Of a DNA stretch of 64,000 nt, positions 43,357 to 56,269 are shown one piece after another. The notes below the pieces were generated by a model. It was not told the origin of the DNA. It was given only the letters and a program-made list of their open reading frames with translations, and made no database searches. The position numbers and the translations under genes are program-made. The stretch comes from Anseranas semipalmata (Eukaryota > Chordata > Aves > Anseriformes > Anseranatidae): contig VXAA01004296.1 in the NCBI GenBank assembly GCA_013399115.1, forward strand, positions 802,766-866,765, written 5' to 3'. Within the stretch, counting starts at the first letter, position 1; the number at the start of each line of letters is the position of its first letter.

Positions 43357-43472
43357 CTATCCTTATCTCAACCTGTGAGTTTTTTTTTTTTCTCCCCCTC
43401 TTCCTTTGAGGAGGGGGAGTGAGAGAGCGGTTGTGGTGGAGTTCAGCTGCCCAGCAGGGTAAAACCACCACA

Positions 43473-43477
43473 AATCC
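43473..43477. repeat. Target-site duplication, right copy (AATCC)
   Basis: Five bases AATCC directly after the LTR, identical to 42877-42881. Confidence 0.85.
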
Positions 43478-44589
43478 CAATGTTTTTTTCATTCATAATC
43501 GAAAGCTTCAAAACAAAGTTTCAAAACAAAATTTTAGAATTCATAATCAATCTTTACTTCTATTTGTTAAAATATCAAAACCAAACAGCAAAAAGCAAAA
43601 TGGTAGTCAGAATAAAATGATTTTTGAAGCCCAGCATCTTTCAGCTTGCCAAAGTTAGAAACATTCTGGGACTAAATACAAACACTCTCCAGATTTGCAA
43701 ACTTCTGAAACAATGACTGAAAACAAGTGTTTGATCCATAATATGGTTCCCACTTTATTTTAGCATGCTTCATTAATTTTCCAAAGGTTTTTCAAAACAG
43801 GATGTCTAAGCCTATTTTTCTTTTATCTTCAGACTATTATTCCTTTCCCAGAAATAGCTAAAATCTACAAAGCTGAAGTAGTCCTTTTATCTACTGACTT
43901 CTATTCAGCATGTAGGCCAACCATTTAAATATTTCCTCTTTCATTACCAACAGGCCTGTTTTCACCAACCTTCATGCTGATTCTCAATCAGTTAATATAC
44001 AGAAAGCCTTCATAAGCTTTCCACTGCTATTCCTAAAATGTTAAGATTTATTTTTCTGTTATTCTTTTAGATTTTATTTCCTTGAATGTTTGTGTTATAA
44101 ATAAACCCCTCCTTTCTCCCAGCCTTCATAGTACTTCAACAAATCTCAGGTTTAAAACCTTGCCACTTAGTAGTTCCCCATATTAAAATGGAGAAAAAAC
44201 TGGGGCTAGAATTGTCATGGCTCGTTTCTAAAGCTAAGCAACTTCATTTATTTAAGCAAGTAGCTCCTTTTTAAAGGACCAGAAATTCCCACTGACTTCA
44301 CTGGAGCACATTCTGGATGCGCAGCAAATTGTGGGAAGCCACAAAATGAACAGAGCAGAACAAAGCAAGAGACAGAGAAAGAGAAGAAAGCAGAAAGAAA
44401 CAGAGGAGAGAAGTGAGAAGTTTATATTTGCTGCAGTGTCTTATTTTCCTGAACATGGATTAAACCTAGAAATCCCAAGACTCTAATTTTCTCTAATGTC
44501 AAGCCAATTGCTTGAGAGCAATTGAAACCTGCTGACAAAATGTGTTTTTGCACTATCACCTCTATGGCGTATCAGGCTACAAGAGCTAC

Positions 44590-44900
44590 CGTCAGGTCAA
44601 GAGGTAAAACCTATGGGAGCACCTTGCCCCTGCGGGCCATGCGGGAGGAGAGGGGTCACAGCAGCGTGCCGAGGGACTGGCTCCCCGTTCCTGCCCAGCC
44701 CTGCAGGCCTCAGCAGGCCGGCTTTGCAGGAGGCTGGGTGGTCCCTGCTCCCTGCGTGGAGTGAGGGCTCTTGGCTCCTGCTGTCTCCTGCGCCGTGCTG
44801 TCCTCCTCGGCGGGAGCCAGGCTCTCTCAGAAAACAGCTGAGCCCCCGCGTCTGATCTCTGCGTGAGGCAAGGGCCCCGGCTGAGTGGCTGCGTTCATGC
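44590..44900. other. GC-rich island inside an AT-rich intron
   Basis: The 240 bases from 44641 to 44880 are 167 G or C (70%), and the 44590-44900 stretch has about 17 CpG pairs, far more than its surroundings. It could be a small CpG island (internal promoter or enhancer) or part of an inserted GC-rich sequence. No exon of RPS6KA2 lies here. Confidence 0.5.
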
Positions 44901-45350
44901 AGAAAACATCCGTTCACCTAAAATGTGACGGTCTGGTGTGGCTTGATATAAAGCAGAGGGCTGGAATGGCCCAAGTGCTGCCTCACCTGAAGCAAGGGAC
45001 AGAGCTACCAGAGCATGAGAAGGTCAAGCAGAAGCTCAAGGGCACAGAGCACGATGTTCATCTTCCCCACGTGCGCATGCACCCCCAAGTGTACCTATCA
45101 GAAACCGCAAGAAACCATTGCTCGGGCAGACGGTGATGGAAGTGGGCTGTCAAGCATTTCGCTCTCTGCCGTCTGTCAGACCGCTAATGCCGTGACCGCT
45201 ATGCAGAGGATCAAAAGCACCACGTAGCAGAGCTTCAGCAGCACCACCTCCAGCACCTGAGCAGGGAGCGTGGGTACCACGAGGAAAGGGAGAAACCTCT
45301 CTGGCACCTCTTGCTCTTTCCACACCTCAGAACAAGTGATTTCCTAACTT
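44886..45350 (+). pseudogene. Possible decayed coding relic, unidentified
   Basis: Three overlapping plus-strand frames each carry protein-like, charged, Glu/Gln/Lys-rich stretches in succession: PEHEKVKQKLKGTEHDV in a frame open to 45133, ETIARADGDGSGL in a second frame ending at a stop at 45225, and HHVAELQQHHLQHLSRER in a third running to a stop at 45350. This is how a coiled-coil coding sequence broken by indels would look. I do not recognise a parent protein, and there is no poly-A tail or target duplication. It may be chance in GC-rich sequence. Confidence 0.25.
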
Positions 45351-47222
45351 AGCTTTTTGCTTCTAACCTTACCTCTCCAATCTGAAATAATCTTACCAGT
45401 ATAAACAGTTGAGAGCAGTAACAGCAAATTGCTTTTCACAACTCCCAATATTTAACCACTCTATGACATTCTTTAAAAGACAAGTAATTTATTAGCTGCC
45501 AAAACTCCCATGGAGGGCAACGAGAGTCAACCACACATTTAAATAGGACCAGACAGCTCCCTTCTTGTGATACAGTTTAGAGAATTGAAGGATTCAGTTT
45601 CTGCTTATAAGGTCAGCCTTTTACAGTGCCTTTGAGCTTCCAAAGGAAAGTATTTCCATCTAAAAGTACTGACACAGCAAAGCACGTCTAGAAATCTCAT
45701 AAGACACTGCAGAAGAGTTACACAGAGATTGGCTGTGTGGCAGGTGCATAATGAAGCTCTCGTCTCTTCAAAATAATTCATTATTCCAACAAGAAATAAT
45801 TTTATTCTGCACTAACATATTCACACAAGGAAATGAATTTGTTCCAACACTTTCAGGCAAAGACGTTTCTCCTCCTGTGACAAATCTAACTCAGAATCTT
45901 CAGAGGTCCTTCATATTTCCAGTTTTTCAAGTTTTCCCAGTACACTCCAGGTATCTTACTGTTAGCTTTGTAAAATCTCACACTGGACCTGGATCAGAAC
46001 TGCTGTGTCACCTCAGTCAAGGGCTTGGGCTGCCAGAGCTGGCAGATGAGAGGGGAGGATGGGCACCCACTTTGTGTTGCGGGCTCAGGGATGGAGTGCC
46101 TTGGGTGTGGCAAGAGATGAACAGAGCATTTAAAATTATTACAGAAATTTTAAAATAGGAAGACATGAATGAGTGGAGGATACCAGTAATCAAAAGGTAT
46201 AGATAGGTGGTATATTAGAAGGTAAAAACAAACAAACATAAAAACCACACCAGAGTTACAAAGGAAAAGGAAACCAGAAGGAGTATAAAATATGTACTTT
46301 GGAGTTATTCCCCACTGCCCTCTGCTTTGTCCTTTTCCTTTAGAAACAAATTCTTCCCTTGCTCATTCGAAACACAGCAGAATATGAGAGAGTTGTGGGG
46401 AAAAAAACAAACCTTCAATTTTTTTTTCAATGGGATATGTGAAAAGTGGGATTTTTTTCAGAATGGGATATGATTTTTAAATGAAAAAGAATACAGTGCT
46501 ATTATCTTGGTATCATTCACTTGATATGAGCATTCTTACTTTTCCACATAGAAAAGGAAGACTAAATTTTCAATGAAAATTATGTGCCAGGCATGGTCCA
46601 TGACCTGACCAAATGCAATGAATTTCTTACTAAAACTCCCAGACAAAGGTAGAGATGGCATAAGATACACAATCCAATAAATCCCTTTAGTTTATCACAA
46701 TTGAAATAGAACTACTAACAAAGGGTGAAAATACGTCAGTAAGAAAGGAGATAATACTTTTAAGGTAATAAAGAAAGCCTACTGTTAAAATGTTCCCAGC
46801 AACCAGAATGAGACAGCATTGAAATGCATTTTAGAATGGGAGAGCTCATGACACATTTTAATCCCTTTCTCTCCCCACCTCAGATATGCAGCTAACCTAC
46901 ACAGAATAAAAAAGATCCCTGTCATCCCAGTTGCCTATTTTATCATATGCAGGAGTTGCCTTACACAGTTCGTAAATGCTGGTGGTTCACTCTCCCTCTT
47001 CACTGAAAAAATAAAATACAAACTAATAACATGTTTTGGATTCTAATGTTTTGCCTGTGCTCTTTGCAATTTTCTCTAGTAATGCTGAAGGTTTCCCACA
47101 CTCTGGCAAGGCATGCAAAATGCATGCAAAATGGAGAGGATAAGATACCCTGAGAGAAATGATCACTGCCTGACAAGATGGAGCACATATAACAAATGCA
47201 CTGATCAAGTGCATGCCCATAC

Positions 47223-47311
47223 CTAATCTGTTGGAGGGGTTCCTTTTGAAGAGGGCTCGCAGCAGGCTCTGGGCTTCTATGCTCAAGAACTGTGGCATTC
47301 CCAGCTTGGCT
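47223..47311 (-). CDS. RPS6KA2: RSK3 exon: N-terminal kinase C-lobe end
   Basis: 89 bases. The first base completes Lys; the exon then encodes [20 protein letters not shown] and FKRNPSNRL plus the first base of Gly. NPSNRLG is the conserved helix H-I loop with the Arg that pairs with the APE Glu. The acceptor is GTTCTTTCAG; the donor is GTATGG. Ile in FLSIEAQ and Ser in NPSNR differ from the Gly and Cys I remember in human RSK3; both are conservative surface positions. Confidence 0.95.
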
Positions 47312-48157
47312 CTGAAAGAACACAACACTTGAAAAGAAAATAGATTTTTCAAAAATTTTCTCCATCACATTGTGGTTTAAAGAGCAGAATTGCAGTAGTG
47401 AGGAGGGGCAGGCACATGAATTCACTGACCAAAGGCATGTCTACCTAAACATACCACAATACAAACTGAGGGCCTGATCCTGTTCTGTTGAATGTTTTAC
47501 CACTGGCATCACTGGAGTAGATCTAATGAATCTCATAATACCGTTTGCAACCTAAATAGGTCATTTTCCTACGGAAATTTTTTCATTTTTCTAGTTTGCT
47601 GGAATAAATTTGGGAATCAAGAGAACTGTAAACAAACAAACAAAACATCATGAAAATAATGATAATAAATCACATATTGATTATAGAGAATAAAACTTTT
47701 CCCTTGGTGATTCATTGCTACTGAGAAAAAATGTAATATTGATAAAAGGTAAGCTTCAAACTCTGAAATACTTAGGTCTGCACTTAACATTGAACGAGTG
47801 GGAAATTTGCAAAGGAAAAGATATGAAACCCCGAAACAACAAAACATAAGCTGTCCTGCAGAAACCTATTTCCACATCTGTAGGGATAATGACATTCTGT
47901 ATTACAGAAAGTAAGATACATTTCTTTTGTAAGGCCTGCTCAGTAATTCACATCCTGCTATTTATTCTGAAGGCAATTTTAGAGTCACATGCAGGCATTA
48001 GCTGTGCACAGCTAACCAAATCCATGCCTTACAAAGCTTTGAAAAACTCATTATGCACATTACTATTCTCTACCCTTCCTGTACGTAGGACCTATAGGCT
48101 GCCCCAAGGGTTCAGCTAACTCAGAGTTAAGGGAATGAAATAGGTTTCAGTACTCAC
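47312..48157 (-). other. RPS6KA2: Short intron (0.8 kb)
   Basis: No second gene seen. At 47470-47530 on the plus strand there is a weakly conserved stretch starting GGGCCTGATCCTGTTCTGTTG, which resembles the ends of old palindromic interspersed repeats of amniotes; this is a loose resemblance only. Confidence 0.75.
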
Positions 48158-48228
48158 TTGAGAATAAGAGCCATCGTCTCTTTTCTGTCTTTTCCCTGGA
48201 ACGGTAATGATCCTGTCAGCATCTCAAA
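48158..48228 (-). CDS. RPS6KA2: RSK3 exon: N-terminal kinase, [13 protein letters not shown] segment
   Basis: 71 bases encoding [20 protein letters not shown] then LIL and two bases of Lys. This is the region after the F helix of AGC kinases (helix G, with the conserved Leu-Pro-Phe). The acceptor is TTTCCACAG and the donor GTGAGTAC. Residues match the RSK family closely and the frame joins the neighbouring exons exactly. Confidence 0.95.
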
Positions 48229-48513
48229 CTGTGGAAAAACAATAAAATGGTAAATCGAGTAAGTGTTGAGACAGTCTGCATGCCTTATCATACACCACGA
48301 CCATCTTCTATTTATTTCAAACACAACTGAAAACTTGAGGAAAAGGAATGGTCCAACAAGCTGTAGTTTGGAAAAAACAATACAGCGAGTCTGGATTTTG
48401 TAGAACATCAAGGACCAACATGACTATTTAGACCTAGTCTTGTTACAAACTGTTTACACCAATACTCGGGGTCAAGTTTAGGTATGTTTAGGGAGAATTA
48501 TCGTAAGTGCTGC

Positions 48514-48605
48514 TTCTTCCAGCACCTGTCCTACGGCCAGTGTTGGAGACGAGATATTTGGCTGGATGGACCTTTAGTCTGAACAGTATGGTTGTTCTTA
48601 GGTGT
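48514..48605 (+). mobile_element. CR1 LINE 3' terminal fragment (old amniote type)
   Basis: Ends with TTTGGCTGGATGGACCTTTA followed by a GAACAGTATGGTTGTTCTTA block. These match the characteristic end of old CR1 copies (GGATGGACC..TCTGACCCAGTATGGC..GTTCTTA). About 90 bases. Confidence 0.72.
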
Positions 48606-48654
48606 TCGGCATGGACTGTGGTGCAAGGCAAATGGGTTCACCATGCCATTCCCC

Positions 48655-48712
48655 ATCTTTTCTTCATCCCTTGGGTCCCTTCCAATTCATTATATTCAAG
48701 GATTCTATGTTT
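48655..48712 (+). mobile_element. CR1 LINE 3' end (typical avian type)
   Basis: Contains GGGTCCCTTCCAATTCA and ends in AAGGATTCTATG, the typical CR1 end (GGTCCCTTCCAAC..ATTCTATGATTCTATG). The 5' limit is unclear. Confidence 0.65.
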
Positions 48713-51700
48713 CTTTTTACCTGAGTCCAACCACCTTTGCTGATTGTATATTAGCACTACTTAGAGATGTCAGTGCTACACTTTGCAGGAGAAACATGCA
48801 CAAACCAGACATCCTCAAGGCATTGGTATGTGCATTTTTCTCTCCCATTTTGTTTTCCCTGTCTGTATTCAGTAATGCATTTTGCAAATGTCACATTTAA
48901 GTGAACCCAAGTCTCAAAGCAAAACTCAGCAATCATCATCAATTATTTGCCTAACTCACAGGTGAAAACATCAATCAGTTATAGCTCCTTTGAAACAGAG
49001 CAATGCTTTCAGTAAATTTGACAGGAGTTTCACATTTGTAATAAAAGCAGCCAAAGAAGCTTGTCTAGTATGGATTCAATATCAGGTCTTTCATGCAGCT
49101 CTAGCCACAGCGTTTCATGGGGCTATGAGTGGTAGCTGATTCCTCTGACTAAAGGATGATGAAGGTTATGCATCAGCAAATAAAAATAAACCAAGAACAT
49201 AATTCAGCCCAGGTATAAAGGAGGACAACATCCATTGAGGGTAAGGAGGACGGCTATCTACTTACGTCTGTGATTCAGGCTTTGGATCTCTTCTACTACA
49301 GTAAGTACCTACTGATTAATATTCATTGCTATAATTAAATACCTATTAAGGCAGGACAGACTCTGCAACAATTATGTAGTTTTTGTACCTTACTGCACAA
49401 GTAGTTTCACTCCTCTCAGAAAGCACATTTGTTGCAAAAGGAGCCTTTCATTAATAAAAACTGTCAAACTGCCCCACAGCCTGACTATCCCCTTTTCGCA
49501 GATTAAATAGGGCCATGCCACAAGAAAACTATATGAAAACATAGCAAAATTATAACTATGAAACTGTTAGGCTAGTTTTGTGAGGAGGGCAGATGAGAGG
49601 CTTAGAAGCCAGGTAACTAACTGACTATAATTAATCAAAGGATTTATCTGCATTATGAACAAATTACCTCAAGGAAATAATACATGTGGCAGAAGCAAGC
49701 AAAAATACTTCAAAAATATATATATGACTGACAAATATAGACAAGATTTGGAAAAACAAAGGTGCTAACTCCTGCTTGGTCTAGGAAAGTCAAGAGAGCA
49801 GCTGTCTTGCAGAAGTGGAGGAAAGCAGCTTGTCTGCTAGAAAGAAACATGATGGGGTAGAATTGTTAAAACTGCCTAAATGACATAGGAGCTCAAGCCT
49901 TATTTTCAAAATAACTCTGGCCTATAAGAACCTTAGTCCTGATAAAAATGGTCATATATCCTGGGGGTGAGGGGCAGAGAACATCACTTCCTAACAAAAG
50001 TGGCGTATATCGTACGAAACCTTCATCATGATTTCTAAAGAGTTTCCTTTACATTCTGGATAAGTACCAAATGTTCACTTACACTTGCTCATGTTACTTT
50101 GTTGTTATAATAAATCTAATTTAACTGCACTAACAATGACTGCTACAGCTCATTTATTTTGGCAGAAATGGGCTTGACGCTGCTGATGCAGATGATAACA
50201 GATCTAAGCCACTGCTTGGTAAGTGACTACGTGGGAAGACGACGACTGCAGTTCCCACCCACCAGGATATCACAGAAAGATCTGCAAACGCAGTGTGTGG
50301 GCAGGGCCAAGCAACCTGAGGGCAAGAAATTTGGATGCAGTGTCCAAGGAGGAAGAAAGGAAAAAAGGAATTGAAGTTGCAGGCGGGAGCTGGGGAAGTG
50401 ACTGTCTTGGAGGCTGCACGGAATATTTACTGCACTGCTCTAATGGCCAGCAGTTTGTTACCACGTCTCCAATTACGCAGGTCTAACACTGAGATTAATC
50501 CAGATTGAGAAGAAATGCATTTAACATCAATATTTAAAGTGAAATGCAGCTACTGTGAGTTAAATGTACCCGAGCTTTTGACTTCAGTGAACTCAACTGA
50601 GCTGCAGCTGGAAGAAAGCACTGGTTCCTCTAAATGCTGTCCTGATTCTAAAATCTGTTGAAGAAGATTAAAAATGAAATAACAAAACTGAAAAAAACTA
50701 CAAAAATTGAAATAGTTAATCTTATCAGTTAAAGTTGGTGCACAAGAGCCTGGTTTCCTGTTTATTTTTTAAAAAATCAAGAACCTTGCTTAAACCTAAA
50801 CATGCTAACAGCCTTTCACATAAATACAGAGTAGTATGGGTCACAGAAGGCTGACTGGGAGCTGAGCCTAAGTGTGAGGAAACTGCAGTATTTTTGGCTA
50901 TTAAAGCAGACCCTATAGTTTTGCTGGGAAGTGCAGTTTTCACTCTCCCCGCTTCCCCATCTGTATAAACCTGGTTGATTTGTTCCTTGCCTCCCAATGA
51001 CTCACTTCCTGGATATTCTGGAGGGCCGCCTTCTCTTAGCCAGTACTTCAGAAGACTTTGCCTCCCTCCAGCCTTGGCTTCCTTTCTGTACCAATATTCA
51101 ACAAGAAAGGCAAATATTCCCTGCTCCAATTCAGCTGCCTGTTAATACAACCACAGAACAAGCTTGATGGGAATGGATACGAGAAGTGATCCTGTTAGGT
51201 CACTGAGGAAGAGAATGAACAAGAAAAAATCCACAGCCTGGGGAAACTGCCAGATGAATATTCCTAGCAGATGGAAGGACAGCAGACAGTGCAAATCATT
51301 TCAATCCAAGTCAGCCTAAATGCTGTGAGCCTAGAATAAAATGCAGGTTTACAAAAGATACTTGATAGTACTCAGTTCTGGAGAGTAGAGAGACACTTGT
51401 CAGAATGGCTGGCTTCCCCTCTCAGCACTTCCAGTGGTATTCCAAGAAGCTGGGAGCAGGTCAGCCACTCAGTTTTACCATTTGTAAAATGCACTATTTA
51501 TCATTATTAGCCATATATGAAGCATAATGAATTTGTGTTTCCAAAGGGCTTGTATACCTTCAAATAGCAGCTAGCATAGACATTCAAAATACCATTCATT
51601 AAGAAGACTATCCCTTGCAAGAGAATAAAACAATAAAACAAGTACAGAGCAGAATACTTGGGCTAGCAAGGGAATATTTTCTTTTCTTGTGCAGATTTCA

Positions 51701-54700
51701 CTACATTGCTGACAAATATAAATACCTTTCTTTTTATTTGCGACTGCCTATGGAGTCATCCCACCTCGTCTTTCTCTAATTATAGTCCCTTCTCTGCTCA
51801 CATGACTCTCAATGGTGTGCAGTACTTTTTCCTGAAGGGCAAAGATACAAATTCCACGATGGCTGTGGCTTTGTAAATCAGTACGATGAACTACAAACCC
51901 GCTGCTTTGAGCTGCCTTCCAAGAGACGAGCACATGTTATGTTGTAGACCAGTTTATCTGGGCTTCAGAAATGGTAGTGTGGGCATCAAGGCTCTTGTGG
52001 CATTGCTTAAAATGTATTAGTCATATACACAACTTTTTAACAAGTTAAGTCAATTGCTTGTTCATGCAGATCTCTTGATGCAAAGCTTTTGTAGAATAGT
52101 GTTAATACAGAGCAACGTTCTATCTAAAATCTTCAATACAATAAGTAAGACGCAGGAAGGCAGAAAAAAAAGAAGTGTCTGAGCATGATAAACCATAACT
52201 TCTCCAGCACAGATTTTTAACTGGGTCCAAACAGTCGCCATCATTTACTAAATGAGAGGCAGGTACTATCCTCTGCAGAAAGCTTGAGAAAGGTGAATTT
52301 CAAGATTCGTGTAACTATATGGGTTGACGCATACTAAACCACCATAAAATGATTCAAACAGTCTGAGCAGCAAACACACACAGATAATATTTTTGGTTTT
52401 GTGGCATGTATCAAAGACATAGCTGGTGGTAAATGAAGTTTTATGTTGTTAATAAAACTCTCAGCAATTTTAATAAGACTAGAACTTAATCTTTGTCAGA
52501 TAAGTTTGTTCTGATATTAATAATCACAACATGCCACATTTGATGTTTCCTTCAAGGATCACTGTTTGACACTAGACCGAGCCTGGTCAACACGGATTGA
52601 CAAGGTATGCTGTTAGCATACCCCTGATCCCTCTTCATATTGTAGCATTAATCCCAGTTCACAGAAGAGAACAGACAAGAGAGAATGGATGTTTGGTTGC
52701 TCTTCTGATGGCTAGGTTACAGGCTATTTTATCACTATCTGCTTACTGTGTTCCCTCTACTGACCAAAATTTTAGACACAAAAATAACACTATCACATTC
52801 CCTTCCTTTCAATCTATGCATATGCCAGCTGGTTTATTTTCTATGTATATTTCATATTATACTGCAAATAACTTCAAGAGAAATGCTAATAAATCATTTG
52901 AATACCATTTAATTCTCTGTAGTTTTTCAGACCAGCATAAAAACAGCTTCCCTAACAGAAGATTCAGGTGACAGACTGAAGAAAACAAGGAATATTGAGA
53001 AGAGCACAAGACATCATCAGAAATCCTCATACACTTTTAGAGTATGGAAATGCCCTTTTCCTGCCCCAATCAGTTAATTGTTAAAAAGGAAAAAAGGTTG
53101 AACTGATTAAAGCTATTTTTTTTTCCAAGATGTGTGGCAGCACTCAAAGGCTTAAAGCATCAGCTTACAGTTAAAGTGATTTTACTGTCTTTAAAGCATC
53201 TCCTCTTACATAGATTCTTATCTTTTCTAATTCTAACATGTTGAATCCCTGGCAAAGGGTATCAAGAAGAGAGATACGGAGAAAGAAATAAAAATAAAGC
53301 CTAGCAAAAAGAATACATGTGGGAAGGAGCCAAGTTCATTAGCAGGTGAAAGAAAAACAATCTATGCACCAAATACATCGGTATTTCTTTTTAATTAGAG
53401 ACAGACAGTGAGAAGGCATAGCTAGCCTCCAGAACTAAACATATAATAAAAAATTTAAAGTGTTGGGGTATATTTATTATATGAGACATAACCTATTGAT
53501 TTTCCTGAACAAACATGTGGTTCAGTAGTGCTCAGCATCCACAAATGGATTTGTGTCTGTAGGAGATAAGGATGTTCTTCTTTTAAATTCAGGTAATAAA
53601 TTGCAATCTTTATCTAGATTAACTGCTGTCAACCACTCACCAACTAGATCAGTGATGTAGGCCCCCTCAAAAATGATCACCAGTTTTCACATTGCTTCCT
53701 GTTCTTACTTCCTTTGGTGACACCATTTGTTTGCTTAAGGTAAACAAGATTTAAACAAACTCTTTGGATTGTGGTAGGTAGCATAACATATAGCTACCTA
53801 AAATAGCTCCTGTGTCACAGGAAATAGAGTTGTATTGTGGCTGCCTGCCAGTGGCTGTGCCCCAAGCATGGGGACAAACCTGCAGCCTGTACACTTCAGG
53901 ATGGCAACCTCATCTTTGTTACCCGAACATATCACTGCGAGAGTAATAAATGCACAGCATCTAGGCTCAAGGGACAGTGCTATGCTTGATGAAACGATGC
54001 TGGGAATAACTGCTTCAAAAAACCTACAGTGCTCATGTAGGTTCTAAATATATCACAATGTCACAAAACAACTTCCCCCTGACCTTCCCTTTGTCCTGCT
54101 CAGCAGCAATGACACCAGAGACCGAAGAGGTGGGATGGGTGCAGGAGGGAGCAGGTCAGAGCTGAAAGACCTGATTTTAGAAGGTGGGCATGGTGGGGGT
54201 TGAATGCCCCTGGGAGCCTTTTCTGGCACTGCATCCCAGTGTCAAACACTGCAGCTTTCACAAGCATGTTATCAACTCTGTCTCATCAGCCAAGCAGCTT
54301 CACTGCAGTTAGATATCTCTCACAGAGCTCTTCTTGGAAAGTGTTTTCCAGTGCCTCACTTCTTATGCAGAAGTTTTCTTCTACTTTCCAGGCTAACTGT
54401 ATTTCGTGATGAGTTTATTCCTATCTGCTCTTGGGGCAACATCACTTTTTAGCATAAATAGCTCCTTTCTCTCTGTGGTGTTTTTCCTTGTGATGTATCT
54501 GTAGATGGTATAGGTAGCTCTTGGACTAATGAGCATCTCCAATTAATTACTTGCCCCTGCAACACTGTATCAAATATTTTATAAGGCACATGTGAGCTAC
54601 TTTGTTTAGAAATGTACTTTGTTTAGTAAAGCCCATATGTGTTTGTTTTGTTTTCCCACTGGGAGAAAACAGTGGTTCTTGAGTGACAGGCTCCCACCAG

Positions 54701-55254
54701 CTAATAAGGCTCACAGGAAATTGACTGCCAGATAGTCCAAAAGCTGCCTGAATCTCATTAGTGGAACTAGAGTCAACAATGCCGATGTGAAGAAGACAGA
54801 TCAATGGGAAAAGAACCACTGAGGTACTGTGAAGCATTCAGAGTGCCCTCTAAAACATGTTCTTTTAAAAAATATTCTGCAGAAAAAAAGCGTAAACTTC
54901 TGAGTTTCTCTGAAAGGGTGCCCCTAACCTGTGAAAATTCCTGTCTGGGGAATTGTTTCCAAACAAGGTCCATGTTAGTAACTAGGTAGACACTTCTGAA
55001 ATGCTTGCACTCTTCTGAGCTTACCCTGCCCTATTTCTGTGGAACAGAAATACTTATGGATTGAGGTAACCAACTGAAACAACACACTATTGAAAGAACT
55101 GGGAGAAGGAAGAGAGAGAATCTGTGGCCAAATGTTACCTTATATACTGCCAGGAGCAGCTCGTTCCCTATTGTTCATGCAGTGAAAATGATCAAGCAAT
55201 CATTACAAATCTACTTTCCTATCAACCCTTATCTGCTGAATGTGATACTTTTTA

Positions 55255-56231
<977 letters not shown>

Positions 56232-56269
56232 CCGTTATCTTAATGTGGCCCTCCTCATCAAGAAGAATG
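56232..56269 (-). CDS. RPS6KA2: RSK3 exon: N-terminal kinase, ILLDEEGHIKIT
   Basis: A 38-base micro-exon, too short for an ORF search to find alone. Its first base completes the Asn of LKPEN, then come ILLDEEGHIKIT and the first base of the Asp codon of DFG. The acceptor is TTTACAG before 56269. The donor is GTATG from 56231; placing it after ACGG rather than ACG is required for the frame, because the next exon starts with AT and completes Asp. This is the stretch between catalytic loop and DFG in AGC kinases. Confidence 0.93.

Larger units (their letters stand above)
42882..43472 (+). mobile_element. Solo LTR of an avian endogenous retrovirus
   Basis: 591 bases beginning TGT and ending ACA, with the exact 5-base duplication AATCC on each side (42877-42881 and 43473-43477). 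I recognise the opening (TGTACTGGGTCTGGCCAGG), the GGGATATTCCATACCAT block and the CTTATCTCAACC end block as those of a common ERVL-type LTR family of birds, from memory. An ATAAAAG TATA-like box lies near 43129 and an ATTAAA polyadenylation signal at 43351-43356. No gag, pol or env sequence lies on either side, so the internal part was lost by LTR-LTR recombination. It is antisense to RPS6KA2. Family name uncertain. Confidence 0.88.
38256..47222 (-). other. RPS6KA2: Intron (9.0 kb)
   Basis: The most insertion-rich intron of the window. It holds a CR1 fragment (39850-40340), a complete solo LTR (42882-43472), a GC-rich island (44590-44900) and a possible decayed coding relic (44886-45350). 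The rest is AT-rich and shows nothing recognisable. GC-rich stretches at 41200-41380 and 46010-46110 give open frames but no recognisable protein. Confidence 0.8.

Noticed and set aside
45751..46158. 135-codon plus-strand open frame
   Set aside because: Low-complexity, no domain, and unrelated in frame and strand to the neighbouring relic.
50933..50972. CTTCCCCATCTGTATAAACC as a third MIR copy
   Set aside because: Only about 15 bases resemble MIR and the body motifs upstream are missing.
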